Both the position numbers and the translations under genes were made by a program. From Chloroflexota bacterium (GTDB lineage Bacteria > Chloroflexota > Dehalococcoidia > Lucifugimonadales > UBA3495), in contig JADFPM010000003.1 of NCBI GenBank assembly GCA_022562335.1, positions 1 to 32,152 on the forward strand: a stretch of DNA of 32,152 bases, read 5' to 3'. The stretch's first letter is position 1. Each line of letters starts with the position of its first letter. The notes beneath the pieces are model-generated. The model saw only the letters and a program-made list of their open reading frames with translations. It was not told where the DNA came from and did not search any database. Below are positions 24,169 to 32,152 of this stretch, piece by piece.

Positions 24169-26199
24169 TCAATCTTCCAGGCTTTCGGCTAGTATCTCCA
24201 ATACGTCCATGGCCTTTTTCTGGCCCTCTTGTCCCTTGGCCTGGATCCCTTCGGTCAGCATTTGCAGGCAGAAGGGGCACGACACCGCCACGGTATCGGC
24301 GCCGGTTTCCAAGAAGTGATCGGTGCGGGCATGGTTTATGCGCGTTCCGCCACTCTCCTCCAGCCACATATGTCCGCCGCCGGCCCCGCAGCAAAAACCC
24401 CGCTCCCGGTGCCGGGGCGACATCTCCACCAATTTCAGTCCCGGTATCGCTTTGGCAATGTCCCTGGGCTCATCGTAAACGCCGTTATGACGGCCCAGGA
24501 AGCAGGAATCGTGATAAGCGACGGTGGTGTCGATCAATTTGATCGGTTTGACCTTGCCCTGTTTCACCAGACCATCGATGAACTGGCTGTAGTGGAGCAC
24601 CTCGTACTCGCCCCCGAACTGGGGATATTCGTTTCGCATCGTATTGAAACAGTGGGGGCAGATGGTGACGATCTTGGTCACGTTGTACCGGTTCAGCGTC
24701 TCGATGTTCTGTTTGGCCAGGGTCTGGTACAGGTACTCGTTGCCCATGCGCCGGGCCGGGTCGCCGGTGCAGGTCTCCTCCTCTCCCAGAATGGCAAAGT
24801 CCACTCCCGCCGACTTCAGCACTTTTACCATGGACCGGGCGATGCCCTGACTACGCTGTTCCAGGGCCCCGGTGCAGCCGACCCAGAACAGGATTTCGGC
24901 GTCGGGCTTATCCGCCAGGGTGGGCACGTCCAGTCCTTCGGCCCAGTCGGTCCGGGAATACTGGGTCCCCCGCCAGGGATGCCCCCGCTGCTCCAGGCTC
25001 AAGAGGGCGGTCATCGCCGACTCGGGGATCTTGGATTCCTCCAGGACCAGGTTTCGGCGCATGTCCATGATGGTGGGTATGTGCTCGACCACCACCGGGC
25101 ATTCCTCCATGCAAGCGCCGCAGGAAACGCAGTCCCACACCGCCTCTTCCGAGATAGGCCCGCCGATCAAGGGCGTTGGCTCCACGTGTTCGGGGTTCCT
25201 GGGGCCCTGGTGCCCGATGGCCTGCATGTGCTCCTTCAGGTTCTCCACGATGTGCATCGGCGAGAGCGCCTTGCCCGTCAGGTTGGCCGGGCACACATCG
25301 GTGCACCTGCCGCAGACGGCGCAGGCAAAGCCATCCAGTAACTGTTTCCAGGTGAAGTCCTGCACCCGTCCGGCGCCGAATCGTTCCGCTTTCTCCAGGT
25401 CGATGGGGGCCATCACCCCCGTGGGCTCCAGCGAACGAAAGTAGGCGTTCAGGGGAGCAGCCACCATGTGCATGTGTTTGGAGAAGGGGATATATATGGA
25501 AAACCCCAGGATGATCGCCAGGTGGACCCACCAGAACACGCCGTGCATGACGCTGGCCGGTCCCTGGCCAACGCCCAGGCTGGTGAACCAACCTCCCAGG
25601 GCGCCGCCTATGAATACCTGGGCCTCGGGGCCGTGGCCTCCCTTGGCAACGAAAAAAGCGTGGGTGAGCAACGTTGAGACCATGAGGAAGCCGATGAGGC
25701 CGACGATGATCACCGAATCCATGTTGCGGGTCAGGTCGAAACTTAGCCGCCGCGGCTTGGCCACCCAACGGCGCAGCAGCGCCCAAGCCAGCAACACCAG
25801 CAAGACCGCCGCCTGAATATCCAGGTAAGCGCTGAAGATACGCACGCCCGTGGCGGTCAGCAACGTTTCCGGAAACGATTTCCAGGCCGACCCGATGAAG
25901 ATGAATATCAGATAGCTCAGGGAGAAGGACAGAAATCCCCAGAATATCAACGCGTGGGCCAGACCCGCCCAGTCTTTGCTGGGGACCCGTTGCAAGACTT
26001 TCCGTTGCCCCAGGACGATGGACGTCGCGCCGGTCAGCCGCTGCCAGGGGTGGTCGAAGCGCGCCACACTGCCGCCTTGGCGGATCAACCGCACGACGCG
26101 GAAGTAAAACAAGTAGCTGGATATAGCTCCGGTCAGGGCTAGGAAAAGATAAACCCCAACCCATATCGGGATGGGTCCAATGTCTCCTGGTGGGACCAT
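24169..26199 (-). CDS. Membrane Fe-S oxidoreductase, probable ETF:(mena)quinone oxidoreductase (FadF/EMO type)
   Basis: It resembles the FadF-type proteins that pass electrons from electron-transfer flavoprotein to menaquinone during acyl-CoA oxidation. The N-terminal 250 residues form a NarI-like haem b membrane domain with about five helices (12-32, 80-102, 125-142, 162-180, 222-240) and conserved histidines. Two 4Fe-4S motifs follow: CAVCGRCTDVCP (293-304) and CVSCGACMEECP (357-368). Two cysteine-rich CCG domains complete it, the second ending in CCGAGGGHMW. The 676-residue length fits. No etfAB or acyl-CoA dehydrogenase genes lie in the window, so the partner is inferred. A heterodisulfide-reductase-like role is the alternative. 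A 19-bp palindrome lies 30 bp before the ATG. Confidence 0.82.
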   Translation of the reverse strand: MVPPGDIGPIPIWVGVYLFLALTGAISSYLFYFRVVRLIRQGGSVARFDHPWQRLTGATSIVLGQRKVLQRVPSKDWAGLAHALIFWGFLSFSLSYLIFIFIGSAWKSFPETLLTATGVRIFSAYLDIQAAVLLVLLAWALLRRWVAKPRRLSFDLTRNMDSVIIVGLIGFLMVSTLLTHAFFVAKGGHGPEAQVFIGGALGGWFTSLGVGQGPASVMHGVFWWVHLAIILGFSIYIPFSKHMHMVAAPLNAYFRSLEPTGVMAPIDLEKAERFGAGRVQDFTWKQLLDGFACAVCGRCTDVCPANLTGKALSPMHIVENLKEHMQAIGHQGPRNPEHVEPTPLIGGPISEEAVWDCVSCGACMEECPVVVEHIPTIMDMRRNLVLEESKIPESAMTALLSLEQRGHPWRGTQYSRTDWAEGLDVPTLADKPDAEILFWVGCTGALEQRSQGIARSMVKVLKSAGVDFAILGEEETCTGDPARRMGNEYLYQTLAKQNIETLNRYNVTKIVTICPHCFNTMRNEYPQFGGEYEVLHYSQFIDGLVKQGKVKPIKLIDTTVAYHDSCFLGRHNGVYDEPRDIAKAIPGLKLVEMSPRHRERGFCCGAGGGHMWLEESGGTRINHARTDHFLETGADTVAVSCPFCLQMLTEGIQAKGQEGQKKAMDVLEILAESLED

Positions 26200-26228
26200 G
26201 GGAACCGGTCACCTCGGGGTTAATATAG

Positions 26229-26247
26229 CCGTGTTAGTCTAACACGG
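26229..26247. promoter_or_regulatory. Perfect 19-bp palindrome, probable operator
   Basis: CCGTGTTA-GTC-TAACACGG has perfect 8-base arms around a 3-base centre. It lies upstream of the electron-transfer operon, directly next to a minus-strand TATATT (26227-26222) that could be its -10 box. The form fits a dimeric repressor of the TetR or GntR type. No regulator gene lies beside it. Confidence 0.6.
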
Positions 26248-26307
26248 GGCCTGGCGAGGGTACATGTCGATCTGAGGGTTGACGCTGCATCCAGGCACTG
26301 TCGCAGG

Positions 26308-26336
26308 TGGACATCCGACCACCTCGAAGCTACTAT
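26308..26336 (+). promoter_or_regulatory. Promoter of the cyclase-ATPase gene
   Basis: TGGACA (26308-26313, five of six) and TACTAT (26331-26336, four of six) are 17 bases apart. Transcription would start at about 26343, only a few bases before the ATG at 26346, so the mRNA may be leaderless. Confidence 0.5.
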
Positions 26337-26345
26337 TCCCCCATA

Positions 26346-29300
26346 ATGACCAGTCAGCGGGTTCAGAGGCAGATCGATAGGCTTTTGGATGAAGCGGAGG
26401 CGGCCTTCGCCCAGCGAGATTGGTTGGCGGTGCGAGAGCGGGCGCAAGACGCCCTGACCCTTGAACCAGAAAACCAAGACGCGCTGACCTTTTTGACCGC
26501 CGCTGAACGCGCGCTTGAGGCGAACACCCGGTCAGGCCCACCGATACCCCAGACCGAGACCACGCCCGCCGAGCAAACGCCTCAAGTCGTAAATACGCAT
26601 GAAGCCGAACGCCGCCAGCTGACGGTGATGTTTTGCGACCTCCAAGGCTCCACCGCCCTTTCCCAGCAACTGGACCCCGAAGACCTCAGGGAAGTCATCC
26701 GTGGCTATCAGGAAGTATGTGCCGGGGCCGTGTCCCGCTTTGAGGGGCATATAGCTAAATATCTGGGTGACGGGCTCTTGATCTACTTTGGCTATCCCCA
26801 AGCCCACGAGGACGATCCCCAACGGGCGGTGCGGGGCGGTTTGGCGATACTGGAAGACATGGAAGCGCTGAACACTCGCCTCAAAGCAGACAAAGATATA
26901 GAGCTGGCGGTCCGCATCGGCGTCCACACCGGGCTGGTGGTGGCGGGGGAGATGGGCGGCGGCGATACCATCGAAACATTGGCTATCGTCGGTGAGACGC
27001 CCAACATCGCCGCCCGGTTGCAGGAAGCCGCCAGCCCCAACTCCGTGGTTGTCAGCGATGTGACCGCCAACCTTGTCCAAGGTTTCTTTGTCCATAAAGC
27101 CCTGGGTTTCCATGAACTCAAAGGCATCTCTGAGCCCATGGAACTGTTCGCGGTTCTCTCCGAGAGCGGCGCTCAGACCCGCTTCGAAGTGGCCGCTGCT
27201 AGCCAACTGACCCCTCTGGTCGGACGGGAACAGGAACTGGGGCTGCTGCTGGACCGCTGGGAGCAGGCCCAAGAAGGGTTGGGGCAGGTGGTCCTGCTGG
27301 GCGGAGAGCCCGGTATCGGGAAATCCCGCTTGATAGACGCATTGACCGAGCGGATCGCGAACGAGCCACACGCTCTCCGAGGGCTCCGTTGCTCTGCGTA
27401 CCATCAAAACAGCGCCCTTCATCCCGTATTGGAGTATCTGGAGGCTTGGCTGGGATTTGGAAGGGACGATTCCGCTGAAGAAAGACTCACCATGCTGGAA
27501 AGCGCCTTGGCTCACGTGGATTTTCCTTTGGCGGAAGCGGTCCCCTTGCTTTCTGGTTTGCTATCGGTTCCCCTGGCCGAGCGGTATCCCGCGCTTGCCA
27601 TGGACCCCGAAGTGCAAAGAGACAGGACCCGGCAACTGTTGGTGGCTCTGCTGCTGGATTCAGCCGGGGACCAGCCGGTATTTCTTGTTTTAGAAGACCT
27701 GCACTGGGCGGACCCCTCGACCCTTGCGGTTTTAGACCTTCTGTTAGAGCAGGTGCCCACAGCCAGGGTCCTGGCGCTTTTCAGCTTCCGGTCCGAGTTC
27801 ACGCCGCCTTGGCCAAGCCGCGGGCACGTGACCCAAATCATGCTGAACCGGCTGACCAGAAGGCTGGCGGGCGAGATGGTTGGCCGCCTGACCGGCGGCA
27901 AGACGTTGCCGGAAGAGGTCCTCAGCCAAGTGGCCGCCAAGAGTGACGGGGTGCCCATCTTTGTGGAGGAACTCACCCGTATGTTATTGGAGTCCGGCCT
28001 TCTTAAAGAGGCCGGAGACCATTACGAGCTAACGGGACCTCTGACAACCCTTGCGATCCCATCCACGCTACAGGACTCACTTACCGCCCGGCTGGACCGG
28101 TTGACTTCGGCCCGCGAGGTAGCGCAGCTGGGAGCTGTTCTCGGCCGGGAGTTCACCTACGACCTGATCAGATCGGTTTCGCCTATGGACGAGGAATTGT
28201 TGGGCAGCCACCTGCAACGGTTGGTTGACGCGGAGTTCCTATACCAGAGAGGCTTGCCGCCGGATGCAAACTACACCTTCAAACACGCCCTGATACAGGA
28301 TGCCGCCTATCAGTCTCTGTTACATAGCCGAAGGCAACAATACCATCAACGGACGGCGCAGGTGTTGGAGGAAGGATCCGCCGGCATCGTGGAGATGCAG
28401 CCGGAGCTGTTGGCCCATCATTTTGCCCAAGCGGGCCTCACCGAACGTGCGGTGATCTACTGGCTGAGGGCCGGAGAGCGGGCAATGGTCACCTACGCCT
28501 ACGAGGAAGCATTGGGTCACTTTGAAAGGGGCTTGATCGCCCGGGACATAGCCTTGTCCGGAACGGAGGCAGCTCCCGACGAAGAGGCCGCTGCCCTGCT
28601 GTTCGGCTTGGGCCGGGCCCAGGCCCCCACCCTGCCAAGGTACCGAACCCATGAGGCGGTGACCAGTTTGGCCCGGGCCCTGGACTACTACGCCGAAGCT
28701 GGGGAGTCTGACCGGGCTGTGGCCATTGCCGAATACCCGTTTTACCCCATGATTGGCCATCGGATCGGCAATGATCAGCTGATCGCCCGGGCCCTGACGC
28801 TGGTGGACCCGGATTCGCCCAGGGCGGGGCGTCTGCTGTCGCGGTATGGACGGTTGTTGGGGTTGGAGGAAGGCGATTATGCAGGCGCCCAGGAAGCGTT
28901 CGAGAAAGCGCTGGCCATTTCCCGGCGGGAAAGCGACCCGGTACTGGAAATGCGGGTTCTGGCTGATGCCGCCAACGTGGACCTGATCCACCTCCGATTC
29001 CAGGAGAGTCTGGACAAGAGTATGCGGACTATTGAACTGGCCGGACGAGCGGATGATCCCTACCCCCAGGTTCTGGCCCGTTATACCGCGGTCCTCGACA
29101 ACCTTCATTTGGGCCAGCTTGAAGAAGCGCGGCTCCAGGCGTCGGCCGTGCTGGCGCCGGCGGAAGGCCTGCGGGACCGATTCTGGCATAGCATGGCCCT
29201 GCGGGCCAACCAAGACGCGGCCCAGATGGCCGGCCAATTCGGCGCGGCGCGAGAGTTGAGCGACCGCGCGCTTGCCGCATCACCCACGGAATCCCGCGCC

Positions 29301-29945
29301 CTGTGTGCGCGAGCGATGTTGGAGTGCGAAACTGGGGACTTCGTTCAGGGCGAAGCGTTTCTTGATCGGCTAGTCGAGGTCATGCGGCTGACTCCGCCGG
29401 GACCGACTATGGAAAACGGTATGACCGCCATGGCCGTAGCGACCGCCGCCCGCATCTGCGGCAAGCCGGACCGATTGGACTTGGCGCAGGTCGCTGCCCA
29501 GCCGGTAATATCGTTCGCTGATGCGGTCCCCTTTGTCGAAGCGATGGCCAGATTGGGCATGGGCCTACAGTCGGTAGAGCGGGGCGATAAATCGGCAGCG
29601 AAGGAACAATACCTCGCCCTAGAGCGATGGCAAGGTGTTATGTGGTTGTTCGCAAATCTGGCTGTCGACCGGGTCTTGGGCCTCCTTTCGCACACTATGG
29701 GCAACCTGGACCAGGCGGAGGCCCATTTCGATGACGCTCTGGCTTTTTGCCGCAAGGCTGGCTTCAGACCCGAGTTGGCTTGGAGTTGCTGCGACTACGC
29801 CGACATGCTTCTGGAGCGGAACAATGATGGGGATCAAGCTAAGGCGATGTCCCTGATGGACGATTCGCTGTCCATCTCCCGCGAGCTGGGCATGCGGCCA
29901 TTGATGGAGCGGGTCTTATCGCGGCGGGAGATCTTGAAAGCCTAA
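26346..29945 (+). CDS. Class III cyclase / AAA ATPase / TPR signalling protein
   Basis: This 1199-residue soluble protein has a short TPR-like N-terminus (1-60), a class III nucleotide cyclase domain (about 85-270), a STAND-type AAA ATPase (about 290-640) and a long C-terminal helical repeat region (about 690-1199). The cyclase keeps the metal-binding Asp98 (FCDLQGST) and Asp142 (YLGDG), the adenine-selecting Lys138, and Asn220/Arg224 (NIAARL), with Thr218 at the second selectivity position. It therefore looks active for cAMP. The ATPase shows GEPGIGKS (320-327) and LVLEDLHWAD (447-456). No DNA-binding or membrane domain is present. ATP-driven assembly controlling cyclase output is the likely logic, but the ligand is unknown. 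A GTG at 26307 is the alternative start; the ATG fits the predicted promoter. Confidence 0.88.
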   Translation: MTSQRVQRQIDRLLDEAEAAFAQRDWLAVRERAQDALTLEPENQDALTFLTAAERALEANTRSGPPIPQTETTPAEQTPQVVNTHEAERRQLTVMFCDLQGSTALSQQLDPEDLREVIRGYQEVCAGAVSRFEGHIAKYLGDGLLIYFGYPQAHEDDPQRAVRGGLAILEDMEALNTRLKADKDIELAVRIGVHTGLVVAGEMGGGDTIETLAIVGETPNIAARLQEAASPNSVVVSDVTANLVQGFFVHKALGFHELKGISEPMELFAVLSESGAQTRFEVAAASQLTPLVGREQELGLLLDRWEQAQEGLGQVVLLGGEPGIGKSRLIDALTERIANEPHALRGLRCSAYHQNSALHPVLEYLEAWLGFGRDDSAEERLTMLESALAHVDFPLAEAVPLLSGLLSVPLAERYPALAMDPEVQRDRTRQLLVALLLDSAGDQPVFLVLEDLHWADPSTLAVLDLLLEQVPTARVLALFSFRSEFTPPWPSRGHVTQIMLNRLTRRLAGEMVGRLTGGKTLPEEVLSQVAAKSDGVPIFVEELTRMLLESGLLKEAGDHYELTGPLTTLAIPSTLQDSLTARLDRLTSAREVAQLGAVLGREFTYDLIRSVSPMDEELLGSHLQRLVDAEFLYQRGLPPDANYTFKHALIQDAAYQSLLHSRRQQYHQRTAQVLEEGSAGIVEMQPELLAHHFAQAGLTERAVIYWLRAGERAMVTYAYEEALGHFERGLIARDIALSGTEAAPDEEAAALLFGLGRAQAPTLPRYRTHEAVTSLARALDYYAEAGESDRAVAIAEYPFYPMIGHRIGNDQLIARALTLVDPDSPRAGRLLSRYGRLLGLEEGDYAGAQEAFEKALAISRRESDPVLEMRVLADAANVDLIHLRFQESLDKSMRTIELAGRADDPYPQVLARYTAVLDNLHLGQLEEARLQASAVLAPAEGLRDRFWHSMALRANQDAAQMAGQFGAARELSDRALAASPTESRALCARAMLECETGDFVQGEAFLDRLVEVMRLTPPGPTMENGMTAMAVATAARICGKPDRLDLAQVAAQPVISFADAVPFVEAMARLGMGLQSVERGDKSAAKEQYLALERWQGVMWLFANLAVDRVLGLLSHTMGNLDQAEAHFDDALAFCRKAGFRPELAWSCCDYADMLLERNNDGDQAKAMSLMDDSLSISRELGMRPLMERVLSRREILKA

Positions 29946-30025
29946 GATCCCTGAGGCAGGCTGCTTCGTCAAATGCATATTGCACTGATCGCCGCTTCCC
30001 AGCGTTGATGACCATCTCTGCAAGT

Positions 30026-30044
30026 CCGACCGCCGAGGGCTGAC
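30026..30044 (+). repeat. 19-bp dispersed repeat, copy 2
   Basis: CCGACCGCCGAGGGCTGAC matches 5704-5722 at 18 of 19 bases. It lies in the 121-bp gap before the nitroreductase gene, just upstream of its ribosome site. Confidence 0.55.
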
Positions 30045-30066
30045 AACTGAAACGTGAGGAGATGAC

Positions 30067-30693
30067 ATGGAAGAGATCGGGCTTTTCGAGGCCATCCACA
30101 GCCAACGGCAGTTCACCCGCTACAAGCCGGACCCGGTGCCCAGGGAGGCCATCGACAAGATAATCGACGCCGCCACCAGGGCCCCCAGCGGCGGCAACAA
30201 GCAGCCCTGGCACTTCATCGCCATCACCGACCGGGACCTGATCGAGAAGATCGGCGGGCTCTACCGCGACCTGTGGCTGGGTTCCCAAGGGGCCACCGCG
30301 CCGCCGGATGAGCCCCCCGCCTACCGGTCGGCCCGCTACCTGGCCAACCACATGCCCGAGGTCCCGGCCATGATCCTGGTCTGCGCCGACCACACCATGG
30401 GCTCCCAGCCCTACACCAAGGGCGAACCCATCGAGCGGGGCCGCTACGCCTCCTCGCTGTGGCTGGCGATACAGAACCTGTTCCTGGCCGCCCGGGCGCT
30501 GGGCCTGGGCACCCGGATCACCACCACCCACCTGCGCGAGGAACAGAAGGTGAAGGATTGGCTGGGCATCCCCGATCACATCGAGACGGTCTGCCTGACT
30601 CCCCTGGGCTATCCGCGCGGCAACTTCGGCCCCACCGAGCGCATCCCTTCGGCCGATGTCACCTCCTACAACCGCTTCGGGCAGAAGGGCTAA
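30067..30693 (+). CDS. Nitroreductase family FMN-dependent oxidoreductase
   Basis: The N-terminal SQRQFTRYKPDPVPREAIDKIIDAATRAPSGGNKQPWHF is the classic FMN-binding start of nitroreductases, and GLGTRITTTHLREEQKVKDWLGIPDHIETVCLTPLGYP is the second FMN/NAD(P)H-binding segment. It has 208 residues. Members reduce nitro groups, quinones, flavins or enones using NAD(P)H; the substrate cannot be told from sequence. GAGGAGATG precedes the ATG. Codon use is more C-ending than in the cyclase gene next door, with long runs of GCC, GAC, ATC and CTG. This may reflect high expression or a different origin. Confidence 0.9.
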   Translation: MEEIGLFEAIHSQRQFTRYKPDPVPREAIDKIIDAATRAPSGGNKQPWHFIAITDRDLIEKIGGLYRDLWLGSQGATAPPDEPPAYRSARYLANHMPEVPAMILVCADHTMGSQPYTKGEPIERGRYASSLWLAIQNLFLAARALGLGTRITTTHLREEQKVKDWLGIPDHIETVCLTPLGYPRGNFGPTERIPSADVTSYNRFGQKG

Positions 30694-30760
30694 CAGCGGT
30701 CAGCTTTACTTGACGGTGGCAGGGTATTCTGGTAGCTGAGACTTGGTGGTGGAGATGGGC

Positions 30761-30801
30761 GGAAATCCCCCTTTGGTAAAAGGGGACCGAGGGGGATTTT
30801 C
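30761..30801. repeat. Inverted repeat with GGGGGATTTT ends, possible bidirectional terminator
   Basis: Arms 30761-30771 and 30791-30801 pair over 11 bases with one G-U, enclosing a nested CCCCTTT/AAAGGGG pair. Similar G5ATTT-ended repeats are common between genes in many bacteria. It lies between the convergent nitroreductase and SDR genes and may end both transcripts. Confidence 0.65.
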
Positions 30802-30809
30802 GATGACCG

Positions 30810-31580
30810 CTAAACCCCCCACGTCTCCCCGAACTCGGCGCGCAGCACCAGCCGTCCGGTGAATGTGGAGGCGTCCTGCTGGGCCAGGTAGACCGCGCTG
30901 GGTCCGACGGCCTCGGGATCGACCCTTTGGTCCCAGTCCCGTTGGGTCCAGGGGATGGCTGCCGAGCCCTCGGTCCTGAGTCCGCCGGGCGAGAGTATGT
31001 TCACCGCGATGTTGTGCTCGCGCACCTCGTCGGCCAGGCAGAAACTGAACATGTGCACCGCCGCCTTGGTGGCGCTGTAGAGCACTCCGCCGCCCTGCTC
31101 GTGGTCGCTCCCCATGCGTGAGCCGATGTTGATGATGCTGCCCCGACCCTGTTGGATCATCGTTGGGAGAACCGCCCGGCAGCACAGGTACGGCCCCCGG
31201 AGATTGGCGGCAACGCTCTGGTCCCACGTCTCCGGAACGATGTCCAAGATGGTCGCGCCCAGCACCATCACCCCGGCGTTGTTGAACAGCACGTCGATGC
31301 GCCCGTAGGCTTCGATCGTCCGGCCCACCATGGCCATGACCTGTTCTTCATCGGTAACGTCGCAGGCCAATGCCAGGGCCTCCCCGCCCTGGGAGCGTAT
31401 CTGCTCGGCGGTCTCCCCCGCGGTTCCGGGCAACCCCGTTGGCGAGTCGCGGCGGGCGGAGACCACCACCTTGGCGCCTTGGGCGGCGAACGCCTTGGCG
31501 ATGGCCCGGCCCAATCCCCGGCTGGCCCCGGTGACGATGGCGACCATGCCTTCCATCTTCTTGTCCTGGGATTCCGCCAT
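30810..31580 (-). CDS. Short-chain dehydrogenase/reductase (SDR)
   Basis: A classical NAD(P)-dependent SDR of 256 residues. The cofactor motif is TGASRGLG (17-24), the structural motif NNAG (100-103), and the catalytic set is Asn126, Ser154, Tyr168 (YSATK) and Lys172. Arg residues after the second strand (SARRD) hint at NADP preference, though this is weak. The substrate is unknown. An internal ATG at 31556 is a possible alternative start, with AGGACAAGAAG before it. It begins 9 bp after the end of the SnoaL-like gene, so the two form an operon and may act on the same compound. Confidence 0.9.
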   Translation of the reverse strand: MAESQDKKMEGMVAIVTGASRGLGRAIAKAFAAQGAKVVVSARRDSPTGLPGTAGETAEQIRSQGGEALALACDVTDEEQVMAMVGRTIEAYGRIDVLFNNAGVMVLGATILDIVPETWDQSVAANLRGPYLCCRAVLPTMIQQGRGSIINIGSRMGSDHEQGGGVLYSATKAAVHMFSFCLADEVREHNIAVNILSPGGLRTEGSAAIPWTQRDWDQRVDPEAVGPSAVYLAQQDASTFTGRLVLRAEFGETWGV

Positions 31581-31589
31581 GGGCCCGTC

Positions 31590-32057
31590 CTAGGAGGCGA
31601 ACTGGGCTTCAACCCAGCCCTTATCAAATGGGGTCCAGAAGTTGGAGCTTAGGGTCAGGTGCTGGAACATCCACCTGCCGTTCACCCGCACGTACTCCTC
31701 GTCGTAGCGGGCCGAGCCCCAGACCGCCTGGTTGCCGTCGGCGTAGGTGCAGGGCTGGAACAGGTACCAGACCCCGGTGGCCCGGTCGCCGTCAATCTCG
31801 ATGATGGGATTCATGACCATGTGGATGGCGAAGGGCAGACGGCTGGGCGCGTCCTGGAAGAATCTCCGGATGGCTTCCCGGCCGTCGTTCCGGCCCCTTT
31901 CCTTGCCGTCCCACACGGCGTCCTCGGTGAATAGCTCGGCCAGGGCGTCGGCGTCGTAGTGGTCGTCGCAGAGGGCGCAGTAGCGATGCTTCAGCTTCTT
32001 GATCTCCTCGATGTCCTCCAGGACTTTTACCCGCTTCTCCAGGTCTTCCAGGCTCAT
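31590..32057 (-). CDS. SnoaL-like / NTF2-family protein
   Basis: A small cone-shaped NTF2-like fold is indicated by the N-terminal helices IEEIKKLKHRYCALCDDHYDADALAELFTEDAVWD, the central GREAIRRFFQDAP and the beta sheet with FAIHMVMNPIIEIDGDRATGVWYLFQPC and RWMFQHLTL. The 155-residue form belongs to the SnoaL-like polyketide cyclase / bile-acid dehydratase type, whose members are dehydratases, isomerases or binding proteins. The frame extends to 32144, but the ATG at 32057 has GGAGG six bases before it and matches the usual family start. A TAGAAT on the minus strand at 32148-32143 may be its -10 box; the -35 region would lie outside the window. It is first in an operon with the SDR gene. Confidence 0.85.
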   Translation of the reverse strand: MSLEDLEKRVKVLEDIEEIKKLKHRYCALCDDHYDADALAELFTEDAVWDGKERGRNDGREAIRRFFQDAPSRLPFAIHMVMNPIIEIDGDRATGVWYLFQPCTYADGNQAVWGSARYDEEYVRVNGRWMFQHLTLSSNFWTPFDKGWVEAQFAS

Positions 32058-32152
32058 GGGGCGCCTCCATCGACTGGCGCGGCGCCAAACGTGGGTATCA
32101 CGCGACGCCTTACTTGGAATCCGGTCCGGTATGACAGACCGCATTCTATAGC

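Noticed and set aside
24229..25341. A 370-residue open frame on the plus strand
   Set aside because: It is a shadow of the Fe-S oxidoreductase gene on the other strand; the sequence has no recognisable domain, while the minus-strand product has intact cluster motifs.
24908..26212. A 434-residue open frame on the minus strand
   Set aside because: It overlaps the same Fe-S oxidoreductase in another frame and is rich in Arg, Gly and Pro, typical of out-of-frame GC-rich sequence.
28320..29237. A 305-residue frame opposite the cyclase-ATPase gene
   Set aside because: It lies wholly within the TPR part of a well-supported gene and shows no family pattern.

Overview
The window reads as one contiguous bacterial chromosome segment of moderately high GC, densely packed with housekeeping genes on both strands. 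No tRNA, rRNA, transposase, phage gene or CRISPR array was seen. The likely source is an uncultured Chloroflexota lineage (SAR202/Dehalococcoidia-like). This is inferred from a stand-alone catalytic methylmalonyl-CoA mutase subunit, a NarI/Fe-S/CCG electron-transfer protein, a Rex repressor, a giant cyclase-ATPase-TPR protein, and a coaD gene followed by a SepIVA/DivIVA-like coiled-coil gene. No 16S gene is present to confirm it.

Layout. 1-1.6 kb: the 3' part of a c-type cytochrome gene, then a RidA gene and a stand-alone Lrp/AsnC ligand-binding (RAM) domain gene behind a consensus promoter. 1.6-5.4 kb: an EF-G-like GTPase converges on a methylmalonyl-CoA mutase catalytic subunit, with a perfect 17-bp terminator stem between them. 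5.8-8 kb: ribF-tyrS. 8.2-9.8 kb: rsmD-coaD-coiled-coil gene. 10-13.5 kb: a LonB-like protease divergent from a DUF151 bifunctional-nuclease-family gene. 13.5-21 kb: the complete F-type ATP synthase operon (atpZ/I-B-E-F-H-A-G-D-C). 21-22.7 kb: rex, a DUF503 gene and a 63-residue orphan gene with its own promoter and terminator. 22.9-26.2 kb: an ETF:menaquinone-oxidoreductase-like protein, a small zinc ribbon and an alpha/beta hydrolase, probably one operon. 26.3-30 kb: the 1199-residue class III cyclase/AAA/TPR protein. 30-32.1 kb: a nitroreductase, then an SDR dehydrogenase and a SnoaL-like protein.

How the genes fit together. The cytochrome, the ETF:quinone oxidoreductase-like protein, Rex and ATP synthase suggest an aerobic or otherwise respiring cell that oxidises fatty or branched acids; the mutase would feed propionyl-CoA carbon into succinyl-CoA. 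Rex lies tail to tail with the ATP synthase operon, but no Rex operator was found in front of that operon.

The least ordinary content is non-coding. A hairpin element occurs twice (about 10.0 kb and, inverted, about 16.5 kb inside the atp operon) with conserved flanks but a different, still base-paired, stem. Short tandem duplications recur at gene ends and starts: an 18-bp copy over one stop codon, an 11-bp copy just after another, three 13-bp copies abutting the atpE ribosome binding site, and four 15-bp copies in the protease N-terminus. A perfect 19-bp palindrome lies in front of the electron-transfer operon.
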